Positions 51,983 to 60,270 of a DNA stretch of 64,000 nt are shown here, piece after piece. The notes beneath the pieces are model-generated. The model searched no databases and was not told the DNA's origin. It saw only the letters and a program-made list of their open reading frames with translations. Position 1 is the first letter of the stretch. The number at the start of each line of letters is the position of its first letter. A program made the translations under genes and the position numbers. This DNA is from Marivita sp030148515 (GTDB taxonomy: Bacteria > Pseudomonadota > Alphaproteobacteria > Rhodobacterales > Rhodobacteraceae), in the NCBI RefSeq assembly GCF_048006345.1, contig NZ_CP180351.1, positions 2,542,001 through 2,606,000 of the forward strand, in the 5' to 3' direction.

Positions 51983-53799
51983 GACGACACCTCCGTCACA
52001 TCATCTATGAGATTGGGTTGAACGGTGTGGCGCCATTCGCCTTCCAGCTTGTCGAGATACTTCATCAGCAGGTCGTATTGCCGGCGCGTGACCGACAGCG
52101 GCACGCCCATCGAATGACGCATGTAGGGCGGCATCCGCATATCGTAGGTTTGCGCCCGGGTCGCGCGCGGGTCGCGGAACGTGATGTCTTTCAGATCTTC
52201 CCGGTCGCCGAAGTCCACTTGCGGGTCCGGTTGTACGCCCGGAATTTTCGGCAATTCGGCGACATGCGCAAAGGGTGGCCGGATGATCCGCCGCACGCGG
52301 TCAGGATCGCGGACCAGAAACGCCCGCAGGATGGGGCTGTCACACATGCGGGCGTGAACCTGCTGCACGACCTGAGTGTAGGGCAACCGATCATGCGCGC
52401 CCGAACGCGGCTCGATCGTGTCGCCCTGCCCCGGTGTGTATTCCGGCACGAGACTGGCATAGGGCGCATCATCCGCACGCATGGATTTCGGACCAAGGCG
52501 GGGCGTGAGACCCTCGTCCCAATCGGGATCATTGCCATCGGGTTCCGCCAGAAGCTGTGCATTTCCGTCCAGCGCCCAAGACCGGCGCTGATCCAGATTG
52601 ATCAGGCTGGCGGTCTCGAAGATGCGGCGGAAAAGGTCGAGCACCTCGACCGGTGTGGTCTCCGGGTCAAGTTCTGCCGGGGGCAGATCCCGATCCTCCA
52701 ACTCGTCTCGGATCGAATACATCGGTCGCTTGTCGGGTGCGAAATCGGGCGGACCGGCCATCGACCGCGCTTGCGCGCTATACGCCACGCCATCGACGGC
52801 CATTTCCGCCGTGATGACCAGATCGCAGGTGTCGTCGATCAGCCCCCAGCTGTTACCCGATCCAACCCGTGCGCCGTCGTAGCTGTCCATCGGCGTCGGC
52901 CATTTCGGCGCGTTGTCGGTGCGGAAATTGTAGCCCAACCAAGGTGTGTCCGAACTCAGGATGCGGTTCTCCTTGCGGGTCATTTTGTGGATGCGCCCGT
53001 ACTCCGTCACCGCGGGTGCAAAAGCGCCGGGTGGCAAGGGCGATGCCGGTGCCTTCGAGGCTTCGGGTGGGCCGTAGGCGTCGCCTTTGCCGGGAATGAA
53101 CCGAAGGCGGATCTGGTCAAGCCGCGTCTGGCAACTGGGATTGTCCCCGTTGGGCTTGTAGGTCCGGATCTTCCCCAAAGGCAGCGGCGCATCTTCGCGC
53201 ACCAAGGGGACCTGCCCTTCGGTATGGGGGCTTATCGCGTCGAGGTGGTGCGTTTTGTAATTGTCGGCGGAAAAGACCTTTCGCGCGATGGCGGCGCAAG
53301 AGGCGAGTTTCGTGCGCGCCTCGGCCTTGCGATTGGCGGCGACGACAGTGAATCGCAGGTGTTTGAGCGAAGTTCCCCGTGCCTCGAGGAAGGCCGCTGT
53401 GACCGGAACCTTGACCACACTGCCATCGGAATCCTGCACCCGCGCCCAAAGCTCGAAGAACGGCGCAACAGGCTTGATCCTGCCGTGACGATCCTTGAAG
53501 ACCACCTTGTTCGGGGTTTCGACCTTGAGGGTATAGGGATGGTGCCCATTGCCCTTGACCGAGGTCTCGATAAGGCTTGGCGCCGGTTCGATCATCGTCT
53601 GCACACCGCGCGACGGGTTCTCGTCCAGCTTCCAGCGGTAGGCAGGCATCGGTTCCCTCGATCCTCCGACACGCGCGATCGCCATGGGAGGATCAAAGTA
53701 GATCCCAAGCAGACGTCCTTTCTTCGGATCGCGTCCGCACCAGGGGCCACAGTTGCCATGATCGGAGTGAGAGCATGTGTTGGGGGTGTCTTTGTCCAT
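51979..53799 (-). CDS. LodA N-terminal-like protein
   Basis: 606 residues. After a Cys/His-rich start (CSHSDHGNCGPWCG, possibly metal-binding) comes LLGIYFDPPMAIARVGGSRE, the typical beginning of LodA/GoxA family oxidases, followed by the family's long beta-rich body (MPPYMRHSMGVPLSVTRRQY near the end). The CTQ-bearing C-terminal half seems to be missing here and to be supplied by the next gene, so oxidase function would need both proteins. Its start overlaps the previous gene by one base and its end overlaps the next by four, suggesting equal production. Confidence 0.75.
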   Translation of the reverse strand: MDKDTPNTCSHSDHGNCGPWCGRDPKKGRLLGIYFDPPMAIARVGGSREPMPAYRWKLDENPSRGVQTMIEPAPSLIETSVKGNGHHPYTLKVETPNKVVFKDRHGRIKPVAPFFELWARVQDSDGSVVKVPVTAAFLEARGTSLKHLRFTVVAANRKAEARTKLASCAAIARKVFSADNYKTHHLDAISPHTEGQVPLVREDAPLPLGKIRTYKPNGDNPSCQTRLDQIRLRFIPGKGDAYGPPEASKAPASPLPPGAFAPAVTEYGRIHKMTRKENRILSSDTPWLGYNFRTDNAPKWPTPMDSYDGARVGSGNSWGLIDDTCDLVITAEMAVDGVAYSAQARSMAGPPDFAPDKRPMYSIRDELEDRDLPPAELDPETTPVEVLDLFRRIFETASLINLDQRRSWALDGNAQLLAEPDGNDPDWDEGLTPRLGPKSMRADDAPYASLVPEYTPGQGDTIEPRSGAHDRLPYTQVVQQVHARMCDSPILRAFLVRDPDRVRRIIRPPFAHVAELPKIPGVQPDPQVDFGDREDLKDITFRDPRATRAQTYDMRMPPYMRHSMGVPLSVTRRQYDLLMKYLDKLEGEWRHTVQPNLIDDVTEVSS

Positions 53800-55511
53800 C
53801 AGGAGGGCTCCCCATTTTTGATGTCGCTTTGCTTGCGCGGGTGTTTTTCAGGTGGGGCCGGTTTCGGGCCGATGCTTTGCTCGAACCAGAACATGTTATG
53901 CGGATCATACGCGGCCTTGATCTCTTGCAGGCGTGTCAGGTTCACATCGAAATAGGCGGTCAGGAAATCCTCGGTCCCACGCCGCGGATAATTCTGATAC
54001 CGTCGTCCGCTGCCCATGGCCTTGGCGATGGTTCCAAGATCATCCAGCCATTTCACGGTCGCATCCTTGTGGCTGTCGAAGGTCCAGAACGCCCAACTGA
54101 ACATGTCGACCGACGGGTCACGATGAACAAAAGCCATCTCCGTGGGATCACGATCAGCAATCGCTCCGCCGTAGAATTCGAGCGCGATGAAACAGGTCTT
54201 GTCCGGTGCGTTTAGGAAATGCTCCACAACCTCGCGCCAACGGTCAGCCGTATGGTGTTCGTTGATAAGCCAACCTTCAACCAGCGGCTTGGTGTTCATC
54301 GACACGGTCGGCATGTCATTGCCGGGCGGATTCACGGTTTGAAGCAATATCTCGTTAAGCCGCGTGTAGCGATGCTTGTGCGTCCAGATCTCGACGTCCT
54401 TTTGCGGGTCTTCAAGCGTATCCAGTAAAGGATCAAGCGCCGGCTTGGCCTCGTCCCGCGTGCCATCATAAAGACCCCGCAATGACAGGCAGGGGATTTG
54501 ACCGTCCGGGTGATTTGCGTCGGGAAGGTACATCAGCAGCGCCTGATGCCCCATCTTTGCCGGCCCGCAATTCGAATTTTCCGGCTCGCAATTCGAATAC
54601 TCCGGCTGGGAATGCGAATACTCCGGCTCGCAATCCGATTTTTCCGGCTCGCAATCCGATTTTTTCGGCTCGCAATCCGATTTTTTCGGCGCGCAATTCG
54701 AATACTCCGCTTGCAGAAGCTCAAGCACGCGGCACACCCTTGCGATGTCCGCCTCGTGTTTATGGCGCATATCCCAGCGCAGGCCGAAGCCAAAGAACTT
54801 GCGGTCGAGCGGCACAGGATCGTAGGTGATCTCAAGCAGGATGCCGAACTGGTTGCCGGTACCACCGCGCACGGCCCAGAACAGATCCGTGTTTTCCTGC
54901 GCATTCGCATTGACGATACTGCCATCCGCAAGCGCCATTCTGACGCCCGTGACCCGGTCGCAATTCATACCGAACAGGCGCGAGGTAAACCCGTATCCTC
55001 CGCCCATCATGTAACCTGCGACGTTCACGGTCTCGCAGCCGCCACCCGGCAGGTGCAGCTTGTGATACTCCAGCATCCGGTTCAGTTTGCGAAAGGCCAC
55101 GCCTGGTCCGCAACGCACTGAAGGCGCGTCTTCATCGACGATCACGTGGTTCAGACCTGACGTGTCGATGACCACCTGATCGTTGACGGAATACCCGGCG
55201 GTACAATGCCCGCCCGACCGCGCCGTAACCATGAGCCTCGACTTGCGTGCGAACTTCAGCGCGGCCACCACATCGGTCTCGCATTCGCAATAGACGATCA
55301 CCTGCGGATATTGCTGGTAGGTGTGCATGAAAACCATGCGGTCATCGTTATAGCCCGGCGCACCCGCAACTTGCACACGACCGCTGACGCGCTGTTCGAG
55401 CTTGGCAAAGTGCTTTGGCTTGTAAGAGGGAAGACCCGTCTCTTTCTTCTTGAAGGTCTTCCAAGCGGCATCGTGTTTGCCGTGGTGGCCCCGGTGATCT
55501 TTATGAGTCAA
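53799..55511 (-). CDS. Berberine-bridge-type FAD oxidase with Cys heptapeptide repeats
   Basis: About 570 residues, first gene of the operon. The FAD domain shows TARSGGHCTAGYSV (His for covalent FAD) and GYGFTSRLFGMNCDRV (Cys for the second covalent bond), so bicovalent FAD is likely. The BBE C-terminus is present (AAYDPHNMFWFEQS). In the substrate-binding domain seven 7-residue units interrupt the fold (about residues 268-316). No signal peptide is seen. A TTG at 55511 with GAGGA eight bases upstream is preferred; GTG 55553 would add 14 residues. Such enzymes oxidise alcohols, sugars or amines with O2. The promoter must lie between it and the divergent pepT. Confidence 0.85.
   Translation of the reverse strand: MTHKDHRGHHGKHDAAWKTFKKKETGLPSYKPKHFAKLEQRVSGRVQVAGAPGYNDDRMVFMHTYQQYPQVIVYCECETDVVAALKFARKSRLMVTARSGGHCTAGYSVNDQVVIDTSGLNHVIVDEDAPSVRCGPGVAFRKLNRMLEYHKLHLPGGGCETVNVAGYMMGGGYGFTSRLFGMNCDRVTGVRMALADGSIVNANAQENTDLFWAVRGGTGNQFGILLEITYDPVPLDRKFFGFGLRWDMRHKHEADIARVCRVLELLQAEYSNCAPKKSDCEPKKSDCEPEKSDCEPEYSHSQPEYSNCEPENSNCGPAKMGHQALLMYLPDANHPDGQIPCLSLRGLYDGTRDEAKPALDPLLDTLEDPQKDVEIWTHKHRYTRLNEILLQTVNPPGNDMPTVSMNTKPLVEGWLINEHHTADRWREVVEHFLNAPDKTCFIALEFYGGAIADRDPTEMAFVHRDPSVDMFSWAFWTFDSHKDATVKWLDDLGTIAKAMGSGRRYQNYPRRGTEDFLTAYFDVNLTRLQEIKAAYDPHNMFWFEQSIGPKPAPPEKHPRKQSDIKNGEPS
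54564..54710 (-). repeat. Seven 21-bp tandem repeats coding for Cys heptapeptides
   Basis: Units read in translation as AEYSNCA, PKKSDCE, PKKSDCE, PEKSDCE, PEYSHSQ, PEYSNCE, PENSNCG. Six of seven carry Cys at the same place (period 7, the fifth has Ser). The units differ at several bases, so the array is not a fresh duplication of one unit only. It lies inside the oxidase gene in frame. Confidence 0.9.
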
Positions 55512-55680
55512 AACGAAAATCCTCGAACTACAATAATCATGAAGCCTAGCCACAAAAGCTGCTCGAGTCCTAAGGTTTTTTTTGCGATCAAGATGTTGCA
55601 GGCGATTTCAGCCATACCCGGTGCCTTGACTCTTGGGGCATCCTCCGGCCCCTTCGGCGCAGACCCCACAGGAGCCTTCC

Positions 55681-56919
55681 ATGCACCCCTTCCACGATGA
55701 GCTGAAAACCCGTCTGGTCCGCTATTGCGCCATCGACAGCCAGTCGGACATGGACCGCCCCGGATCGCCGTCGACCGCGTGTCAGCACGACATGCTGGAT
55801 CTGATGGTCACCGAACTGTCTGGGATGGGTGCGCAGGATGTGACCAAGACGCCGTATGGCACCGTGATCGCCACAATCCCCGGCACCGCCCCCGGCCCGA
55901 CCATCGGCTTTCTGGCCCATGTCGATACGGCGCCGCAATTCAACGCGACGGGTGTGAAGCCGCGTGTGATCGAAGGCTACAATGGCGGGGTGATCACCTA
56001 TCCCGACGATCCCGATCTGGTGCTCGACCCAGTGGCCTTTCCCTATCTCGCGGGCAAGGTGGGGGATGACATCGTGACCGCCTCTGGTCTGACCCTGCTG
56101 GGGGCCGACGACAAGGCGGGTGTGGCCATCGTGATGACCGCCGCGCGGCACCTGCTTGAAAACCCGCAGATCAAACGCCCCACGATCCGTGTGGCCTTTA
56201 CCCCGGACGAAGAAATCGGGCGTGGGGTCGATCCCAAATTGCCCGCAGATCTGGGTGTCGATTTCGCCTATACCTTCGACGGCGGCGATCTGGGCGAAGT
56301 GACCTACGAGACCTTCTCTGCCGACTTTGCCGTTGTCACCGTCACCGGCGTGTCGATCCATCCCGGCTGGGCGAAAGGCAAGCTGGTCAATGCCATCCAT
56401 CTTGCGTCCAAGATCATCGACACCCTGCCACAGGTCACCATGACGCCCGAGACCACGGATGGCATCGAAGGCTTCATCCACGCGGTCGACATGCGCGGCA
56501 ACGCTGACCAGATGGAATTGCGCTTTATCTTGCGCGATTTCGAACGCGAGGGGCTGGAGGCCAAAGGCGCGCTTCTGCGGCAGGTCTGCGACACCATCGC
56601 CGCCACCGAACCCCGCGCAGAGATCACCTGCACCATCACCCCACAATATCGCAACATGCGCTATTGGCTTGAGGATGACATGACCCCCGTGACACTGGCC
56701 CGCGAGGCACTGGCCGATCTGAACATCCCAGAGATTTCAGCACCCGTCCGTGGCGGCACCGATGGCTCACGCCTGACCGAAATGGGAGTGCCCTGCCCCA
56801 ATCTTTTCACCGGCATGCAGAACGTCCACGGCCCGTTGGAATGGGTGTCGGTGCAGGACATGACAAAGGCAACGGACCTCTGCGTGCGGATTGCGGAACG
56901 TGCCGCGCATCCAGGCTGA
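55681..56919 (+). CDS. pepT: Peptidase T (tripeptidase)
   Basis: A 412-residue M20 family zinc aminopeptidase releasing the N-terminal residue of tripeptides. Metal-binding segments: GFLAHVDTAPQFN, LLGADDKAGVAI, FTPDEEIGRG and the C-terminal LFTGMQNVHGPLEW; the dimerisation domain has VTGVSIHPGWAKGKLVNAI. AGGAG precedes ATG 55681. Transcribed divergently from the quinone-oxidase operon. Confidence 0.95.
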   Translation: MHPFHDELKTRLVRYCAIDSQSDMDRPGSPSTACQHDMLDLMVTELSGMGAQDVTKTPYGTVIATIPGTAPGPTIGFLAHVDTAPQFNATGVKPRVIEGYNGGVITYPDDPDLVLDPVAFPYLAGKVGDDIVTASGLTLLGADDKAGVAIVMTAARHLLENPQIKRPTIRVAFTPDEEIGRGVDPKLPADLGVDFAYTFDGGDLGEVTYETFSADFAVVTVTGVSIHPGWAKGKLVNAIHLASKIIDTLPQVTMTPETTDGIEGFIHAVDMRGNADQMELRFILRDFEREGLEAKGALLRQVCDTIAATEPRAEITCTITPQYRNMRYWLEDDMTPVTLAREALADLNIPEISAPVRGGTDGSRLTEMGVPCPNLFTGMQNVHGPLEWVSVQDMTKATDLCVRIAERAAHPG

Positions 56920-56925
56920 GGACAG

Positions 56926-57672
56926 CTAGTCTTCGTCGTCTGACCAGCGCTTCATGTAATCCGTCTGGTATACCCCGCCCTGCGCCTGTTCGGTCAACGG
57001 CTTGCGCACGACGTAATGCAGGATCACCGGCGATCCGGCGGGAAGCTCTCCCTTGATGCGTGGGCGCACACCGGTTTCGTTGGGGTTTGTCGTACGTGCG
57101 GTCTTCGCCGCATGGGCCGGGCGGATCGGCTGCAACAGCAGGTCGAGCACCTCGTATCCCATGGCCTTTTGCCAGAACCCGTACACCATCTCTGGGGTGA
57201 TCTGATAAAAGCCGTGGTTGATCCAGTTGTTGCAAGGCGAATGCCCGATCAGCACACCGCCGGGACGCAGCATCCGGTCGATATTGCGATAGGCGGTGGG
57301 CAGTTCGAACACATGCTCACACGTTCCCCCGTCGTAGATCACGTCGAACCGCGCGGTTAGGTCTGCACCTACGGGCTGCGTCAGGTCGTGGATGACACTC
57401 GCGTTCTCGAAATCCGAAAAATCAAGCGAATCCACGCTGTCAAACCCCAGCTTGGCAAAGAACGTCTCGCTATAGGCATTGTCCGGGTTGCGCAGATCGT
57501 CCTCGGTGAGGCCCGGCAGATGAGTCTGGATCGCAACTTCGAAATCCTTGGCCGATTGCCCCCGGCGGCTGCCAACAAAACCCTGCCGCCCCAGCATGAG
57601 AAACGCCCCGCCAAGCTGATGTCCCTTGACGGTCTCGATCAGCAGCTTGCCCAAGGTATCGGGTATCGACAT
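56926..57672 (-). CDS. SAM-dependent methyltransferase
   Basis: A 248-residue class I methyltransferase-like protein. The core region reads ARFDVIYDGGTCEHVFELPT and IDRMLRPGGVLIGHSPCNNW, characteristic of motifs II-III; the glycine-rich motif I is not obvious (VDSLDFSDFENASVIHDL), so activity is not assured. Target unknown. It converges on pepT with six bases between the stops. Confidence 0.75.
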   Translation of the reverse strand: MSIPDTLGKLLIETVKGHQLGGAFLMLGRQGFVGSRRGQSAKDFEVAIQTHLPGLTEDDLRNPDNAYSETFFAKLGFDSVDSLDFSDFENASVIHDLTQPVGADLTARFDVIYDGGTCEHVFELPTAYRNIDRMLRPGGVLIGHSPCNNWINHGFYQITPEMVYGFWQKAMGYEVLDLLLQPIRPAHAAKTARTTNPNETGVRPRIKGELPAGSPVILHYVVRKPLTEQAQGGVYQTDYMKRWSDDED

Positions 57673-57792
57673 GGAGAGTTCTCACTGGTTACGGGTGCGC
57701 CGCACCTTCCGCCGGGACGGGAGGCAATGCAACCCGGACTGTGCCGATCCTCCCGCACAGCGATGCGCGAAAACACCATGTGATCAGCAGGC

Positions 57793-58200
57793 TTAGTTGC
57801 CCGCCTGCACCGATTGCAAATAGCCCACCAGATCGGCAATCGGCTCGGACACCAGCATTGGCTGACCGCTGGGTAGTTTCATCGCGGAATTGGCGACCCC
57901 TTCGAAATACGGGCCATAGACCGGCATGGGCGATCCGTGGCTGACCAGCGGGTCGGTCCCGTCAATCCGTTTCAGCACCCGCTCCAACGGAAAGACACCG
58001 CCATTGCGGGACGCCAGCGCGGTGAGGTCAACAGGCTGCAACACCAGCGCCCCCGCCAAAGGTCCCTGCCCCTTGGCATCAGCACCATGACAGGTAGCGC
58101 AATGGGTTTGGAACAGCGCGCGCCCGTGATCCACATCCTGCGCCATCACGGGCGCGGCGGTCAGGGCAATGAGGGTGAGACCGGCAAGAACACGTCGCAT
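57793..58200 (-). CDS. Periplasmic cytochrome c
   Basis: 135 residues with a signal peptide (VLAGLTLIALTAAPVMAQ) and a single haem site CATCHG at about residue 35; a Met ligand is available in HGSPMPVYGPYF. It is a class I monohaem cytochrome, probably an electron carrier. ATG 58200 with GGAG upstream. No partner oxidase is adjacent. Confidence 0.88.
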   Translation of the reverse strand: MRRVLAGLTLIALTAAPVMAQDVDHGRALFQTHCATCHGADAKGQGPLAGALVLQPVDLTALASRNGGVFPLERVLKRIDGTDPLVSHGSPMPVYGPYFEGVANSAMKLPSGQPMLVSEPIADLVGYLQSVQAGN

Positions 58201-58333
58201 GAGGAGACTCCATCTGACCAAAGCTGAGGCAAGCCTGCCTGAAATGCACCGTTCCCGCGTTGATCCGGATCAATCCTTTTGAGCTTTGGCGCGGATGCCC
58301 TAGCTTTGTTGAAGTGTGTCATGAGGGTTTGCC

Positions 58334-59038
58334 ATGCGTCGCCTGTTTCTGATCCTTCTTCTATGCCTTGCCGGCCCGGCCATGGCACAAGACACCGACC
58401 TCGAACTGGTGCTGCTGGCGGATGCCTCGGGTTCCATCGACCAGCGCGAGATCGACTTCCAACGCCAAGGCTACGCGCAGGCGATCACCGATCCGGAGGT
58501 GCTCGCCGCGATTGCCAACACGGCCTATGGCTCGATTGCCGTGACCTACGTCGAATGGGCGGCCAACACGGCGGTGGTTGCCGACTGGATGAAGATCGAC
58601 GGGCCGGAAAGTGCAACGCTTTTTGCCGCCGAATTGCTGAACAAACCGCGCCAGGCCTATGGGCGCAACGCCATCGGCGCGGCGCTGCTCGACGGGTTGC
58701 GGCTGATGGACACCAACGAGTTTGACGGCTGGCGGCGGGTGATCGACTTTTCCGGCGACTCTGTGCGCAGCTATTCCGGCCCCTCCATCGCAGAAGCCCG
58801 CGCGACGGTGCTGGCCGCTGGCGTGACGATCAACGCCCTGCCGATCCTGCGCCCGGACGATCCCGGTCGCGCCCAAGGCGGGCTTGAGGCGCAGTACGAG
58901 GCGCAGATCATCGGCGGGCTGGGGGCGTTTGTGGTTACCGCCGAGAACCGCGATTCATTCGCGGAAGCGGTGAAGCGCAAGCTGATCCTGGAGATCTCGG
59001 GCGAGATGCCGACGCAGGACGTGGCTGAGGCGCGATAG
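58334..59038 (+). CDS. DUF1194 (von Willebrand A-like) exported protein
   Basis: A 234-residue protein with a signal peptide (FLILLLCLAGPAMAQ) and a VWA-like domain with an intact MIDAS start (LLADASGSIDQREIDFQRQG) and IDFSGDSVRSYSGPS. The DUF1194 family is common in Rhodobacteraceae and Rhizobiales, with unknown role. A strong inverted repeat follows the stop. Confidence 0.88.
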   Translation: MRRLFLILLLCLAGPAMAQDTDLELVLLADASGSIDQREIDFQRQGYAQAITDPEVLAAIANTAYGSIAVTYVEWAANTAVVADWMKIDGPESATLFAAELLNKPRQAYGRNAIGAALLDGLRLMDTNEFDGWRRVIDFSGDSVRSYSGPSIAEARATVLAAGVTINALPILRPDDPGRAQGGLEAQYEAQIIGGLGAFVVTAENRDSFAEAVKRKLILEISGEMPTQDVAEAR

Positions 59039-59043
59039 AGTAC

Positions 59044-59078
59044 ACCGTCATCCTCGGGCTCGACCCGAGGATGACGGT
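59044..59078. repeat. Inverted repeat/bidirectional terminator (GTCATCCTCGGG type)
   Basis: A perfect 15-bp stem (ACCGTCATCCTCGGG and its complement) with a 5-base loop between the convergent ends of the DUF1194 and DUF6505 genes. The TCATCCTCGGG...CCCGAGGATGA form is a widespread alphaproteobacterial intergenic palindrome. Without a T tract it would be a weak intrinsic terminator. Confidence 0.7.
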
Positions 59079-59086
59079 CGAAAGGT

Positions 59087-59569
59087 TTACTCGTCCAGCG
59101 ACCCGTGCACAGCCAGCAGCGCCATATCCGCCTCCTGCGGTTCGATCACCCGAAACGCTTCCTTCACCCCGGCTTCGGTCAACTCGCGGCTCACCGTCAG
59201 CAACGTGTTGGGTGCATGTTCGTCGCACAGCTCCGCCATATGCGCGATTTCGGCCTCGGCCACGGGCCGCGCGGCCTCAACCGACGGTGCGCCATACATG
59301 TCGACGAAATGCTGCGCGAGGCCATGCACCAGCGCTTCATGCTCGACCGGCTCCATCTGCGTCACCGCCACGAAACTCACCCGGCCAAAGGTCTCGGCCC
59401 CGAGCCAGCCGTTCGTGAACGCCTGTTTCGCGCGGCCCTCCAGATCGCCCTCGGACCAGTTGGAAAACTCGAACCCGCCCGAGATACACCATTCGCCCGT
59501 GCGTGCCGGGGAATGAAAGACGCGCTGGTCGCTTTCGTCGAAATGGATGGCACGGGCAAGTTTCATCAA
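59087..59569 (-). CDS. DUF6505 family protein
   Basis: 160 residues, soluble, no known motif. The sequence (LARAIHFDESDQRVFHSPAR at the start, GEWCISGGFEFSNW) fits DUF6505, which is found beside molybdo-enzyme/formate dehydrogenase accessory genes in Rhodobacteraceae. Its start overlaps the preceding ligase-like gene by four bases, in an operon running from 61525 to 59087. Confidence 0.7.
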   Translation of the reverse strand: MMKLARAIHFDESDQRVFHSPARTGEWCISGGFEFSNWSEGDLEGRAKQAFTNGWLGAETFGRVSFVAVTQMEPVEHEALVHGLAQHFVDMYGAPSVEAARPVAEAEIAHMAELCDEHAPNTLLTVSRELTEAGVKEAFRVIEPQEADMALLAVHGSLDE

Positions 59570-60270
59570 CGGATCTCCAAAAGGTCGGTCACCGGCAGGA
59601 GCATGGTCTGCCCCTCGGTCCGAAGCAAGAGGCCAAGCTTTTCATCCAGCCCAAGGAAGTGACCAGAGCGGCCAAGGAATGTCCCGTCCGCGCCTATCCC
59701 ATGCGCCAGACCGGACCATTCAGCGTGCAGCGGTCCGATGCCCTCGTCCTCCCACCGGCTGATCCAGTTGAGAAGATGCCGCGACCAGCTTTCCAGCAGA
59801 TCAGTCGGGGTCAGGTCGCCGCAGCCTTCGCTCATCAGGTCGGTCTCGTCCGGTGTTTCGCCCCCCGCCACGTGCGGCCGGGCAAAGACAAGTTCGAACC
59901 CGGCGACCAGCCAGCCGGGCTCTTCCGCCACGTCCGAGACATCCGTCGCGCCCCGCACATATCCACAGCGCGCCCCGTTCACCCGGATCGGCCCGTCCCA
60001 GCACAGATGCACCGCAAGTTCCGACGGACCCAGCGCGCCCAGCGCATTCTGCACCGCGACCCCGGTCAGTGGCAGCATCGCCGCCGCATCCGCCAACGGC
60101 ACTTCGGGTGCCAGTACGATGGCCGCCTGCAACCGTTCGGGCGTCACATCATAGAGGATCGTGCCCGCATCACAGCCTTGCGCTGCCTCCGAGCACGCCG
60201 CCTCGAACGGGTCGGCCCCCGCCGCGTTGATGCCCTGCATCAAGGGCGGGAACATCGGACCAGAGGTCAT
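59566..60270 (-). CDS. Biotin/lipoate protein ligase-like (DUF4444)
   Basis: A 234-residue protein with the BPL/LplA fold: the N-terminal part (GADPFEAACSEAAQGCDAG, LAPEVPLADAAAM) and the central VNGARCGYVRGAT and GPLHAEWSGLAHGIG segments. The usual ligand-binding GRGRxG motif is missing, so a classical ligase reaction is not certain. The C-terminal part corresponds to DUF4444. It overlaps mrp and the DUF6505 gene by four bases each. Confidence 0.75.
   Translation of the reverse strand: MTSGPMFPPLMQGINAAGADPFEAACSEAAQGCDAGTILYDVTPERLQAAIVLAPEVPLADAAAMLPLTGVAVQNALGALGPSELAVHLCWDGPIRVNGARCGYVRGATDVSDVAEEPGWLVAGFELVFARPHVAGGETPDETDLMSEGCGDLTPTDLLESWSRHLLNWISRWEDEGIGPLHAEWSGLAHGIGADGTFLGRSGHFLGLDEKLGLLLRTEGQTMLLPVTDLLEIR

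Noticed and set aside
54564..54710. CRISPR-like array
   Set aside because: Units are 21 bp, contiguous, without spacers, and are in-frame coding sequence.
59044..59078. Strong intrinsic terminator
   Set aside because: The stem is perfect but no T tract follows in either direction, so it is listed as an inverted repeat instead.
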